From: CAYVBN01 sp964538565
GTDB lineage: Bacteria > Pseudomonadota > Alphaproteobacteria > Rhizobiales > Xanthobacteraceae
Direction: 5' to 3'
Length of the DNA stretch: 18,794 nucleotides
NCBI GenBank assembly: GCA_964538565.1
Contig: CAZIGW010000097.1
Coordinates: 1 to 18,794, forward strand
Part shown: positions 1-7,419 of the stretch, piece by piece
How the letters are laid out: every line of letters begins with the position of its first letter
How positions within the stretch are numbered: the first letter of the stretch is position 1
The notes under the pieces: model-generated
Database searches by the model: none
Told to the model about the DNA's origin: nothing
The model's input: only the letters and a program-made list of their open reading frames with translations
Made by a program: the position numbers and the translations under genes

Positions 1-79
1 GGCGCGCGCCGTCGCGGCGGACCGCCGGGCGGGCCAGTCGCGTCGGGCGGAACAGCGCCGGCGCATCCGCTCGCGACAT
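1..79 (-). CDS. possible 5' end of a gene cut by the window edge
   Basis: A minus-strand reading frame starts with ATG at 79-77 and stays open to base 1, giving 26 residues beginning MSRADAPALFRPTRLARPAV. It lies 7 bases downstream of the stop codon of the histidine kinase gene, so it would fit as the next gene of the same transcript. There is no convincing ribosome binding site, and in DNA this rich in G+C a short open frame proves little. An in-frame alternative is not visible; another ATG at 66-64 is in a different frame. No family can be recognised from 26 residues. Confidence 0.2.
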   Translation of the reverse strand, partial: MSRADAPALFRPTRLARPAVRRDGAR

Positions 80-86
80 CGGTCGA

Positions 87-1412
87 TCAGGTGTCCGGCA
101 ATCCGCCCTGCGGCTTCCGTTCGGGCGCACGCGCGGAGACCGTTTCGAGCGTGCGCGCGAGCGCGCCGGGGCTGACCGGCTTGCGCAGGTAGGCGTCCAT
201 CCCGGCCTCGCGCGCCGCCTGCTCGTCGCCCGTTTCCGTGCGCCCCGAGATGCCGACGATCGGCACCTGCGCGGCATTCCCGGCCAGGCGGCGCACCCGC
301 CGCGTCGCCTCGAGGCCGTCGAGTCCGGCGAGCTTCACGTCCATCAGCACCACGTCGTGGCCGCCCCGCGCCACGGTCTCGACCGCCGCTTCGCCGCTGC
401 CTACGAAGTCGACGCGGTGGCCGAGCTCGGAAAGAATCGTGTTCATCACGACGCGGCCATAGGGATTGTCCTCGACGCACAGGATGCGCAACGGGCGCGC
501 CGGTTGCGAGGCCGGGCCGGCACCGGCCGCATCCGTGCGCTCGTCCGGTGCGGCCGTCGCCAAGGCCTTCATCAACGCGGCAAAGCGGAAGGTGCTGCCG
601 CGTCCCGGTTCGCTCTCGACCGTGAGATCGCCGCCCATCAGCCTGGCGAGCCGCTTGACCAGCACGAGCCCGAGTCCGGCGCCGCCGTAGCGCTGCTGGA
701 TCTCCACGCTCGCCTGCTCGAACGGACGGAACAGGCGCTTGATCTCGGCGGGCTTGAGCCCGATGCCGCTGTCGGTGACGTCGATCTTGAGGCGCACGCG
801 GCCGCCCGCGGCGCGTTGCGTCGAGGCCCGCAGCGCCACCTCCCCGCGATCCGTGAACTTCACCGCGTTGTCGAGAAGATTCTCGACGACGGTGCGCAAT
901 CTGACCGGGTCGCCGATCACCCGGGCAGGCAGGTCGTCGGCGACCTCAATGCGGCAGGTGAGGCCTTTCGCTTCGGCCCGAGCGGTGAACAGGCCGGCCG
1001 ACGTGCGCACGAGCCGCGCAAGATCGAATGCCTCCTCGCGCAGCACGAGGCCCTTGGCCTCGGCCTTGGCGCCGTCGACCACCAGGGTCGTCAGCGAGGC
1101 GAGGTGTTCGGCCGTGCCCTTGAGCGCGGCGACCCAGCGCCGCTCGCGCTCGTTGAGCTCCGAGGTGGCGAGGAGTTCGCCGAGCGCGAGAATGCCGGTG
1201 AGCGGCGTGCGCACGTCATGGGCGAACGCCGCCAGCACGGCTTCAAGACCGCGCAGGTCGGCTCCCGCGTCGCGCGACCGGCTCTGGCGCGCGGCCCGTG
1301 GCCGCTTCGCGGCGGAGCGTGGACGCGCCCGCGCGGCCGATTTCGCCTTGAGACTCTTGTGCGATTTCTTGTCCGTTTTCTTGTTCGCGGTTTTGGGCCT
1401 GCTGCTCGGCAT
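87..1412 (-). CDS. soluble hybrid sensor histidine kinase / response regulator
   Basis: A 441-residue two-component protein that would autophosphorylate on His and pass the phosphate to its own receiver domain. About 60 N-terminal residues are rich in Lys, Arg and Ala. A HisKA dimerisation domain follows, with phospho-acceptor His65 in HDVRTPL. The HATPase_c domain has the N-box ENLLDNAVKF (about 176-185), DSGIGL (G1, about 214) and GAGLGLVLVKRL (G2, about 244-255). The C-terminal REC domain (about 308-425) has the acidic pair in CVEDN, phospho-acceptor Asp358 in LMDVKL and Lys411 in LRKPV. No transmembrane segment or PAS/GAF sensor domain is visible, so it should act in the cytoplasm. Start: ATG at 1412 has GGGGGA about 6 bases upstream. 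An in-frame GTG at 1439 would add nine residues but has no ribosome binding site. There is no output domain, so a separate partner would be needed. Family confident; signal unknown. Confidence 0.93.
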   Translation of the reverse strand: MPSSRPKTANKKTDKKSHKSLKAKSAARARPRSAAKRPRAARQSRSRDAGADLRGLEAVLAAFAHDVRTPLTGILALGELLATSELNERERRWVAALKGTAEHLASLTTLVVDGAKAEAKGLVLREEAFDLARLVRTSAGLFTARAEAKGLTCRIEVADDLPARVIGDPVRLRTVVENLLDNAVKFTDRGEVALRASTQRAAGGRVRLKIDVTDSGIGLKPAEIKRLFRPFEQASVEIQQRYGGAGLGLVLVKRLARLMGGDLTVESEPGRGSTFRFAALMKALATAAPDERTDAAGAGPASQPARPLRILCVEDNPYGRVVMNTILSELGHRVDFVGSGEAAVETVARGGHDVVLMDVKLAGLDGLEATRRVRRLAGNAAQVPIVGISGRTETGDEQAAREAGMDAYLRKPVSPGALARTLETVSARAPERKPQGGLPDT

Positions 1413-1536
1413 GGGCGTCCCCCGAAACGAGGATGCCACGAACTTCGGTCCGGAACCAAAGGGGAGACCGCACCGGGGCGCCCCGACATCAATTCAAGCA
1501 CAATAATTGGTTATTTAAAACAACATCTTATCACAA
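1413..1536 (-). promoter_or_regulatory. A+T-rich promoter-like stretch upstream of the histidine kinase
   Basis: The gap between the kinase start and the gluQRS stop contains a markedly A+T-rich run (about 1500-1535) in otherwise G+C-rich DNA, the usual look of a promoter here. It includes a weak dyad AATAA-TTGG-TTATT at 1502-1515. Read on the minus strand, TTGTTT and TAAATA-like hexamers are present, but I cannot fix a -35/-10 pair with good spacing. The same stretch could serve as a weak terminator of gluQRS. Confidence 0.35.
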
Positions 1537-2451
1537 TCAGCCGAGCCCGATCCGCCGTCGGACCTCCGCCGGCGTCAGGCCCTCTGCCCGCAAGTCGCGC
1601 AGCGCCGTCGCGCGCGTCGACTTCGCCAGCTTGCGACCCTGCGAGTCGCATATGAGGCGATGGTGACAATAGATCGGCACCGGAAGGCCGATCAGCGATT
1701 GCAGCAGGCGATGCACGCTCGTCGACCAGAAGAGGTCCTGGCCGCGCATGACATGCGTCACGCCCTGCAGCGCATCGTCGACGACGACCGAGAGATGATA
1801 GCTCGTCGGCACCTCCTTGCGCGCCAGCACGACGTCGCCCCATGCCTGCGGGTCCGCCGCGACGGAACCGGTCTCCCCGTTCGGTCCAAGGCCGGTTTCC
1901 GTCCAGGTCAACGCACCCGCGCGCGCGATCGCGGCCCCCATGTCGAGCCGCAGCGCGAAGGCTTCGCCCGAGGCCATCCGCCGGGCACGCTCGGCGGCCG
2001 GCATCGATCGCGCAGCGCCGGAGTAGAGCGGCGCGCCATCGGGGTCGCGCGGCCAGGCGGCGTCGCGCTCGGCAGCGCGGGCGATCTCGGCGCGCGTGTC
2101 GAAGCTCGGGTAGATCAGCCCGGCGCACTCGAGGCGTGCGAGGGCCGACCGGTAGTCCGCGATGTGCTCCGATTGCCGGCGGACCGGCTCCTCCCACGCC
2201 AGGCCGAGCCAGGCGAGGTCCTCGTAGATCGCCGTCTCGTACTCGGGACGGCAGCGCGCACGGTCGATGTCTTCGATGCGCAGCAGAAAGCGTCCGCCTG
2301 CTTTCCGGGCTGCATCGAAATTCACCAGCGCGGAGAACGCGTGGCCGAGATGCAGATATCCGTTCGGGCTCGGCGCGAAGCGAAAGACGACATGGCGTTG
2401 ACAGGCGACGGTTTGCCGACCGCGGATCGTGGCGCGGCCCGCGCCCCGCAC
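1537..2451 (-). CDS. gluQRS: glutamyl-Q tRNA(Asp) synthetase
   Basis: GluQRS is a paralogue of the catalytic half of glutamyl-tRNA synthetase. It activates glutamate and attaches it to the queuosine at position 34 of tRNA(Asp), a tRNA modification rather than aminoacylation. Seen here: RFAPSPNG (24-31) leading into the class I signature HLGH (34-37), RIEDID (58-63), GQDL (237-240) and the KMSKS-equivalent KLAKS (274-278). The protein ends at 304 residues without an anticodon-binding domain, which separates GluQRS from GltX. The start is uncertain. GTG at 2451 is the only usual start codon before the RFAPSPNG motif, it lacks a ribosome binding site, and it gives about 20 extra residues; a TAA-TAG pair lies just upstream in frame. 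Odd: the stretch that often holds zinc-binding cysteines reads YPSFDTR (114-120), with no Cys. The gene is divergent from the DNA glycosylase across a repeat pair. Confidence 0.92.
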   Translation of the reverse strand: MRGAGRATIRGRQTVACQRHVVFRFAPSPNGYLHLGHAFSALVNFDAARKAGGRFLLRIEDIDRARCRPEYETAIYEDLAWLGLAWEEPVRRQSEHIADYRSALARLECAGLIYPSFDTRAEIARAAERDAAWPRDPDGAPLYSGAARSMPAAERARRMASGEAFALRLDMGAAIARAGALTWTETGLGPNGETGSVAADPQAWGDVVLARKEVPTSYHLSVVVDDALQGVTHVMRGQDLFWSTSVHRLLQSLIGLPVPIYCHHRLICDSQGRKLAKSTRATALRDLRAEGLTPAEVRRRIGLG

Positions 2452-2493
2452 GGCACGACGACGAATTGCCTATTACAGAGTCGACGGGCGATC

Positions 2494-2610
2494 CTAGAGC
2501 GCGATCCGCAAAAGTGGAATCCGGTCTTGCGCAAGATCGCGCGCTCGTTCCATGACCTGGCGCATGATCTCGTCGGCGGACCGATTCCACTTCGCCCGAT
2601 CATGCGCTAG
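2494..2610. repeat. pair of inverted palindromic intergenic elements (rhizobial-type)
   Basis: Two hairpin units lie head to head between CTAG ends (2494-2497 and 2607-2610). Unit 1 (2498-2545) has arms AGCGCGATC and GATCGCGCGCT around the core AAAAGTGGAATCCGG. Unit 2 (2560-2607) has perfect 10-base arms GCGCATGATC / GATCATGCGC around the same core in reverse (CCGATTCCACTTCG). The whole element is also an imperfect inverted repeat of about 33 bases at each end. The AAAAGTGGnAnCCGG core between GATC-containing arms matches a palindromic repeat I know to be very common between genes in Bradyrhizobium-like genomes. It fills most of the gap between the divergent gluQRS and glycosylase genes. Its role (REP/BIME-like, mobilised in trans) is inferred. 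Confidence 0.75.
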
Positions 2611-2657
2611 ACCGGTCGCCGATTTTCCGCTGGGCCTCGATCCCGGACGTTTTCGCA

Positions 2658-3302
2658 ATGCCGCACTTCATCCACACCGAGGCCGATCTCGATGCCGCGC
2701 TCGCCGGGCTGTCGGCCGCCGACGCGCGCATCGCCGGCCTCCTGGCGACCGCTGGCCGCCCGCCGCTGCGGCGACGGCCGGGAGGCTTCGCCGGACTTGC
2801 CCGGATCGTCGTCGCCCAGCAGGTGTCGACCGCGAGCGCCAATGCCATCTGGACGCGCTTCGCCGAGGCGTTCGATCCGCTCGACGCCGCGGCGGTGCGG
2901 CGCGCCCGCACGGCCAGGCTGCAGCGCGCAGGCCTCTCAGCGCCGAAGATCCGCACTCTGAAGGCGATCGCGAAGGCGATCGATCGCGGCGAACTCGATC
3001 TCGATGCGCTTGCCGAAGAGCCCGCCGACGACGCGCACCGCAAGCTCACCGCGGTACACGGCATCGGCCCGTGGACCGCGGACATCTATCTGCTGTTCTG
3101 TCTCGGTCACGCCGACGCCTGGCCGGCCGGCGATCTTGCCCTGCAGGAGGCGATGCGCCACGCCCTGACCCTCGCCGCGCGGCCCTCCGCGAAGGACATG
3201 CTGCCGCTCGCCGAGGGCTGGCGGCCGTGGCGGGGCGCAGCCGCGTGCCTGCTGTGGGCCTACTACCGCGCCATCAAGAACAGGGAAGGCGTGATTCGCT
3301 GA
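2658..3302 (+). CDS. DNA-3-methyladenine glycosylase II family (AlkA-like, HhH-GPD)
   Basis: A base-excision-repair glycosylase that should remove alkylated purines such as 3-methyladenine from DNA. At 214 residues it has the all-helical HhH-GPD core but lacks the N-terminal domain of the 282-residue E. coli AlkA, as many short bacterial AlkA2/MAG-type proteins do. Visible motifs: AQQVSTASA (53-61), the helix-hairpin-helix VHGIGPWTADIYLLF (133-147), and the downstream PAGDLALQ, in which Asp159 matches the catalytic aspartate. The C-terminal WRPWRGAAACLLW (188-200) is also typical. No cluster of four cysteines for an iron-sulfur centre is present, which argues against EndoIII/MutY. The ATG at 2658 has only a weak GGACG element upstream. 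A 97-base gap separates it from the esterase on the same strand; co-transcription is possible. Confidence 0.9.
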   Translation: MPHFIHTEADLDAALAGLSAADARIAGLLATAGRPPLRRRPGGFAGLARIVVAQQVSTASANAIWTRFAEAFDPLDAAAVRRARTARLQRAGLSAPKIRTLKAIAKAIDRGELDLDALAEEPADDAHRKLTAVHGIGPWTADIYLLFCLGHADAWPAGDLALQEAMRHALTLAARPSAKDMLPLAEGWRPWRGAAACLLWAYYRAIKNREGVIR

Positions 3303-3399
3303 AGCCGCTACCCGCGCCTCGCCTTGCGCACGCGATCTGTGGCAGGAGTGAAGCAGGGCCGCGCCGGGCGATTGCGATTGGCGGCCGGAGGAGGTTTTG

Positions 3400-4074
3400 A
3401 TGGTGCAAGATCTCGACGGTCCGCGACTCGAGCCGCGCAACGGCGGGCCGGCGCGCCAGCTTGTCGTCTTCCTCCATGGCTTCGGCGCCGACGGCAACGA
3501 CCTGATCGACATCGGCCGTGCCTGGCAGTCGCTCCTTCCGCAAGCCGCCTTCGTGTCGACGCTCGCGCCGGAGGCCTGCGCCATGGCGCCGGTCGGCCGC
3601 CAGTGGTTTCCGCTCACGTTTCGCGATCCGCACGAGCGCTGGACGGGCGTGAACGCGGCGGCGCCGGTGCTCGAGCGATTCCTCGACGCCGAGCTCGCGC
3701 GCCGCGGCCTGCCGCCCGGCGCGCTCGCGCTCGTCGGCTTCAGCCAAGGCACCATGATGGCGCTGCACGTCGGGCTGCGGCGCGCGGCGGCGCCCGCCGC
3801 GATCGTCGGCTATTCGGGGATCTTCGTGCTGCCCGAGGGCGCCGATCCCGCGGCCGTCGCCGGCGAGATTCGCGCGCGCCCGCCGGTCCTGCTCGTGCAT
3901 GGCGAGCGCGACGATCTCATTCCCGTGCAGGCACTCTTTCTTGCGGCGCAGGGGCTTGCCACGCTCGGCATCGGTGTCGAATGGCACCTTTCGCCCGGAC
4001 TCGGCCACGGCATCGACACCGAGGGACTGCGTCACGGCGGCGAGTTTCTCGCACGCCGATTCGCCGGGCCTTGA
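3400..4074 (+). CDS. phospholipase/carboxylesterase-type alpha/beta hydrolase
   Basis: A 224-residue single-domain serine hydrolase of the Abhydrolase_2 group (carboxylesterase/acyl-protein thioesterase fold). Motifs in order: the oxyanion-hole region LHGFGADGNDLID (25-37), the nucleophile elbow GFSQG with Ser115, the acid in HGERDDLIP (Asp171), and the catalytic His203 in LGHGID. There is no signal peptide, so it should be cytoplasmic. The exact ester substrate cannot be read from the sequence. ATG at 3400 is favoured because GGAGGAGG sits 5 bases upstream; a TTG directly before it (3397) would be too close. The gene ends 116 bases before the HNH gene, which has its own promoter. Confidence 0.92.
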   Translation: MVQDLDGPRLEPRNGGPARQLVVFLHGFGADGNDLIDIGRAWQSLLPQAAFVSTLAPEACAMAPVGRQWFPLTFRDPHERWTGVNAAAPVLERFLDAELARRGLPPGALALVGFSQGTMMALHVGLRRAAAPAAIVGYSGIFVLPEGADPAAVAGEIRARPPVLLVHGERDDLIPVQALFLAAQGLATLGIGVEWHLSPGLGHGIDTEGLRHGGEFLARRFAGP

Positions 4075-4113
4075 GCGCGGTTCCAAGGCCCGGCCGTAAC
4101 TTGCGGAAGCCGC

Positions 4114-4142
4114 TTCACAATCCTGTCACTGCCGCCTATAAA
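4114..4142 (+). promoter_or_regulatory. sigma70-type promoter of the HNH nuclease gene
   Basis: TTCACA at 4114-4119 and TATAAA at 4137-4142 are separated by exactly 17 bases. Each hexamer matches the TTGACA/TATAAT consensus at five of six positions, and the sequence around the -10 is a local A+T-rich pocket (CCTATAAAATAC). Transcription would start near 4149-4150, giving a leader of about 40 bases before the TTG start of the HNH gene. Confidence 0.65.
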
Positions 4143-4190
4143 ATACGGCCCATCGCAGGGAGCGACTGATCCGAGGTCAGGGAGCCTCGC

Positions 4191-4748
4191 TTGAACGCGC
4201 ACGTTTCGCCCACCGGTTGGCCGGCCCTCGTGCTGAATGCGGATTTCCGGCCGCTGAGCTACTACCCGCTGTCGCTTTGGTCGTGGCAGGACACGATCAA
4301 GGCGGTGTTTCTCGAGCGGGTGAACATCGTCGCGCACTACGAGAAGGCCGTGCACAGTCCGAGCCGGGAGATCCGGCTGCCGAGCGTCGTCTCGCTCAAG
4401 ACCTTCGTGAAGCCTTCGACGCATCCGGCCTTCACCCGCTTCAACGTGTTCCTGCGTGACAAGTTCGTCTGCCAGTATTGCGGCTCGCGCGAGGACCTGA
4501 CCTTCGACCATCTGTTGCCGCGCTCGCGTGGCGGCCACACCACGTGGGTCAACGTGGTGGCCGCCTGCTCGCCGTGCAACTTGAAGAAGGCCAACATGAC
4601 GCCGGCCGAGGCCGGCATGTGGCCGGCGCAAATGCCGTTCCAGCCGAGCGTGCATCACCTGCACCGCAACGGCCGCCTGTTCCCGCCCAACTATCTGCAC
4701 GAAAGTTGGCTCGACTATCTCTATTGGGACACCGAGCTCGATCCCTGA
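4191..4748 (+). CDS. HNH endonuclease family protein
   Basis: A 185-residue protein with a zinc-framed HNH (beta-beta-alpha metal) domain. CQYC (Cys94, Cys97) and CSPCN (Cys126, Cys129, Asn130) form the zinc knuckles. FDHLLPRSRGG (105-115) supplies Asp106-His107 of the active site, and WVNVVAAC completes the fold. The N-terminal part (PALVLNADFRPLSYYPLSLW) is characteristic of a conserved alphaproteobacterial HNH group that is single-copy and chromosomal, not obviously linked to a restriction system or phage. The TTG start at 4191 is supported by AGGGAG 6 bases upstream and by the N-terminus expected for this group. The biological substrate is unknown. No neighbouring methylase, toxin or phage gene is present. 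Confidence 0.9.
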   Translation: MNAHVSPTGWPALVLNADFRPLSYYPLSLWSWQDTIKAVFLERVNIVAHYEKAVHSPSREIRLPSVVSLKTFVKPSTHPAFTRFNVFLRDKFVCQYCGSREDLTFDHLLPRSRGGHTTWVNVVAACSPCNLKKANMTPAEAGMWPAQMPFQPSVHHLHRNGRLFPPNYLHESWLDYLYWDTELDP

Positions 4749-4754
4749 TTCGAA

Positions 4755-4770
4755 TCCGCAGAGAAGCGGA
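4755..4770 (+). other. small hairpin just after the HNH gene
   Basis: TCCGC-AGAGAA-GCGGA forms a 5-base-pair stem starting 6 bases after the stop codon. It has no following T run, so it is at best a weak transcript-end structure. Confidence 0.25.
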
Positions 4771-4914
4771 CGTGCGACGGTTCACCGCGCTCGCGCACCC
4801 GACGACGAGATCGCTTTTCGTGCGACACTGATTTCTCAACGACGGACCGACGGCGAGAGCGGTCGCCAGCCCTTTCACCGAGACGTCCGCGCAGTCACGG
4901 GGAGGATTTCGAGG

Positions 4915-5910
4915 ATGATCGGGTTCAGCGCGGCGCTCGCGCGTGCGGGCGCCCTCGTGGGCGTGTTTCTCGCCGGCGCCCTGCCGGCTCTTGCCCAGCA
5001 CGACGCGGCGGCGAATTTCCCGAGCCGCACCGTTCACATCGTGGTCTCCGCGCCGCCCGGCGGCGGCGTGGACATCGCCGCGCGCTACATCGCCGACAAG
5101 CTGCAGAAGCGCTGGGGGCAGCCGGTCATCGTCGAGAACCGGCCGGGTGCGGGCGGCAACATCGGGACGGAGGCCGTCGCCGTCGCCGAACCCGACGGCT
5201 ACACCTGGCTCGCCTGCCAGCCGGCGCCGATCACCACCAACCGGGTGATGTACAAGAAGCTGCCGTTCGATCCGGACGCGTTCGAGCCGCTCGCTATCAT
5301 GACGTCGATTCCCAATTCGCTGGCGGTACGCGAGAGCCTGCCGGTGAATTCCGTCAAGGAGCTGATCGCCTATGCGAAGGCCAACCCGGGCAAGCTCAAT
5401 TTCGGCTCGCAGGGCGTCGGCACGACCCCGCACCTGACCGGCGAACTCTTCGCGCGCATGACCGCGACGCAGCTCACGCACGTGCCCTACCGCGGCACGG
5501 CGGCGGCGGTGAACGACCTCGTCGGCGGCCAGATCGACATGCTGTTCTTTCAGGTCGATTCGGTGCGCGCGCAGTATCTCGCGCATAAGGTCAAGCTCCT
5601 CGCCGTGACCACCGACAAGCGTGTCGAGTCGGTGGCCGACATTCCGACCATGAGCGAAGCCGGGGTGCCGGGCTTCCACTCCAGCACCTGGAATGCCCTG
5701 ATGGCCCCGCCGAAGACGCCGGCGCCGATCCTCGCCAAGATCAACCAGGCGATCAACGACGTGCTGAAGGACCCGGAGAGCATCAAGCACTTCCGCGCCA
5801 TCAACATGGAGCCGGTCGGCGGCAAGCCGGACGAGATCAGAAAATTCATCAGGGAAGAAACCGAGCGCTGGGGCGACGTGATCCGTGCGGCCAAGATCAT
5901 GGCCAAATGA
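4915..5910 (+). CDS. Bug/TctC-family tripartite tricarboxylate transporter solute-binding protein
   Basis: A periplasmic binding protein of 331 residues. An N-terminal signal peptide with a hydrophobic core (ALVGVFLAGALPALA) should be cleaved near ALA-Q at about residue 27. The mature protein shows Bug-family hallmarks: FPSRTVHIVVSAPPGGGVDIAAR (35-57), VENRPGAGGNIGTEAV (80-95), DGYTWL, LPFDPD and the ligand-loop VPYRGTAAAVNDLVGGQIDM. Such proteins deliver carboxylates or other small organic acids to TctA/TctB membrane proteins. Neither partner gene is in the window, so this is an orphan binding protein, as is common for Bug proteins. The ATG at 4915 has GGAGG about 9 bases upstream. It converges with the FAD monooxygenase gene, which suggests, without proof, a ligand related to aromatic acids. 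Confidence 0.93.
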   Translation: MIGFSAALARAGALVGVFLAGALPALAQHDAAANFPSRTVHIVVSAPPGGGVDIAARYIADKLQKRWGQPVIVENRPGAGGNIGTEAVAVAEPDGYTWLACQPAPITTNRVMYKKLPFDPDAFEPLAIMTSIPNSLAVRESLPVNSVKELIAYAKANPGKLNFGSQGVGTTPHLTGELFARMTATQLTHVPYRGTAAAVNDLVGGQIDMLFFQVDSVRAQYLAHKVKLLAVTTDKRVESVADIPTMSEAGVPGFHSSTWNALMAPPKTPAPILAKINQAINDVLKDPESIKHFRAINMEPVGGKPDEIRKFIREETERWGDVIRAAKIMAK

Positions 5911-5977
5911 CGGGCGCGCGTGCTCTGCCCGGTTCGGTTCCCCGTCACCCGATTCCTTCGCTCCGCTCCGCAAGTCG

Positions 5978-6000
5978 ACCTCTCCCCGGCGGGGAGAGGT
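5978..6000. terminator. strong palindromic hairpin between convergent genes
   Basis: A perfect inverted repeat, ACCTCTCCCCG and CGGGGAGAGGT around a single G (10 pairs with a 3-base loop in practice), sits between the convergent Bug and monooxygenase genes. It lacks a T tract on either side. Hairpins of the CCTCTCCCC...GGGGAGAGG type recur between genes in many alphaproteobacterial genomes, so it may be a dispersed repeat that also acts as a bidirectional terminator. Confidence 0.55.
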
Positions 6001-6059
6001 GAAGGGAGCAACAGAAAATCAGGGCACGGCCGCGCGCCGACCCAGTTCGTCCACGCCGA

Positions 6060-7307
6060 TCACGAGGCGCGCGCCTGCAGCCTCTCGTGGTCGAAGCCGG
6101 CGACGCGCTTGTAGCGGTTGTTGAGAGCCGCCAGCTCTTCCTTGCTGATGACGTCCTCGATGCGCGTGAAGGGCCTGTCGCCGGTGCGCCTGTAGACCTC
6201 GCGCAGAATCGAATCCGGCGGATTCTGCCGATTGGTGAGGACGACCTGCGTGGTCGCCGGCAGCCGCCGGCTCTCGTAGGCCTTGAGCGCCGCGACCGGA
6301 TCGCGCTCGGCCTGCAGGCATTCGGTGAGCGCGCGGCAGTCGAGGATCGCCTGCGCGCCGCCGTTGGCCCCGCGCGGCAGCATCGGATGCGCGGCGTCGC
6401 CGAGCAGGGTGACGCGGCCGAAGCTCCACTGCGGCAGCGGATCCTGGTCGACCATCGGGTATTCGAGGATCAGGTCGGCGGCCCGGCACAGCGCCGGCAC
6501 GTCGAGCCAGTCGAATGTCCAGTCGGCGATGGCGCCGATGAAATCCTCCAGCCGACCCGGGCGATTCCAGTCGCGCTGCGGCCGATAGTTCGGCGTCTCG
6601 ATGTCGACCACCCAGTTGATGAGCTGCCGACCCTCGTCGTCGATATGATCGCGGATCGGATAGATGAGCACCTTGGCGGGCGTGTGCCAGCCGATGCGCA
6701 CCATGGTGGCGCCGCCGAGGAACGGCTTCCAGCGCGTGATCCCCCGCCACATGTTGATGCCCGAGTACCGCGGGGGTCCTTCGTTCGGGAAGAGCTGCTT
6801 GCGGACGACCGAATGGATGCCGTCGGCCCCGATGACGACGTCGGCGCGCTGCGAGGGCAGTTTCAGCCGGGTGACCGAATGCTCGAAGTGGAGCGTGGCG
6901 CCCGCCTCGTCCTGCTCGAATCCGGTGCAGCGCCAGCCGGTCACCAGACGGTCGGCCCCGGCGCGCTCGAGGAACGCCTTGAGCAGGACCATCTGCAGGT
7001 CGCCGCGATGGATGGAGAAATGCGGCCATTCGTAGCCGCCGTAGCGGCCCGACGGATCGCTGTAGATGAATTGTCCGAAGCGGTTGTAGTAGGCGATCTC
7101 CCGCGCCGTAATGGCGACGTCGGCGAGAGCCTGCTCGAGCCCGAGCTCGGCAAGCTCGCGGCTCGCATGCGGCAGCAGGTTGATGCCGACGCCGAGCGGC
7201 TTGATTTCCGGGGCCGCCTCGTAGATCCGGCAGGGAATCCCCGCCGCGTGCAGCCGCAGCCCCAGGGTCAGACCGCCTATTCCCGCCCCGACGATCACCA
7301 CGTCCAT
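6060..7307 (-). CDS. PhzS-like FAD-dependent monooxygenase
   Basis: A 415-residue single-component flavoprotein hydroxylase of the class A (UbiH/PHBH) fold, using FAD and NAD(P)H to hydroxylate an aromatic substrate. Seen: the FAD-binding GAGIGG (7-12) at the extreme N-terminus, GADGIHS (161-167, DG motif), and LLGDAAHPMLPRGANGGAQ (301-319, second FAD motif). Several further stretches resemble the phenazine enzyme PhzS from memory: IKPLGVGINLLPHA, FSIHRGDLQMVLL, GINMWRGIT, LEYPMVDQDPLPQW. The match is to the family; the substrate here need not be a phenazine, and no phz genes are present. The start at 7307 is chosen because the GxGxxG motif follows at once and GGGAG lies about 9 bases upstream. 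It is divergent from the Pht5-like gene, which hints at one pathway. Confidence 0.9.
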   Translation of the reverse strand: MDVVIVGAGIGGLTLGLRLHAAGIPCRIYEAAPEIKPLGVGINLLPHASRELAELGLEQALADVAITAREIAYYNRFGQFIYSDPSGRYGGYEWPHFSIHRGDLQMVLLKAFLERAGADRLVTGWRCTGFEQDEAGATLHFEHSVTRLKLPSQRADVVIGADGIHSVVRKQLFPNEGPPRYSGINMWRGITRWKPFLGGATMVRIGWHTPAKVLIYPIRDHIDDEGRQLINWVVDIETPNYRPQRDWNRPGRLEDFIGAIADWTFDWLDVPALCRAADLILEYPMVDQDPLPQWSFGRVTLLGDAAHPMLPRGANGGAQAILDCRALTECLQAERDPVAALKAYESRRLPATTQVVLTNRQNPPDSILREVYRRTGDRPFTRIEDVISKEELAALNNRYKRVAGFDHERLQARAS

Positions 7308-7364
7308 CGTTGCTCTCCCAAAGCTTCCTGATCGCCCGCCCGGTCCGGCTGCCGAAGGCGACAT

Positions 7365-7415
7365 GTTCAAGAGCGCGTCCGCCCCTTTATACTGCCCCTC
7401 GCACGTCAAAGTCAG
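7365..7415. promoter_or_regulatory. overlapping divergent promoter candidates
   Basis: The 159-base gap between the monooxygenase and the Pht5-like gene holds TTTATACT at 7386-7393. Read on the plus strand it gives a -10 TATACT (7388-7393), with a poor -35 near 7365-7371. Read on the minus strand it gives TATAAA (7391-7386), with TGACTT (7414-7409) 17 bases upstream. The two -10 elements share bases, so the two genes could compete for polymerase or share one regulator. A short direct repeat GTCA-AA-GTCA lies at 7405-7414. No regulator gene is adjacent. Confidence 0.4.
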
Positions 7416-7419
7416 GCGT

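Noticed and set aside
357..1655. A 432-codon plus-strand frame across the histidine kinase
   Set aside because: It is antisense to conserved HisKA/HATPase motifs and shows no family resemblance.
5978..6000. The CCTCTCCCC hairpin as a novel regulatory element
   Set aside because: Hairpins of this type are a common dispersed intergenic repeat in related genomes, and its place between convergent genes is ordinary.
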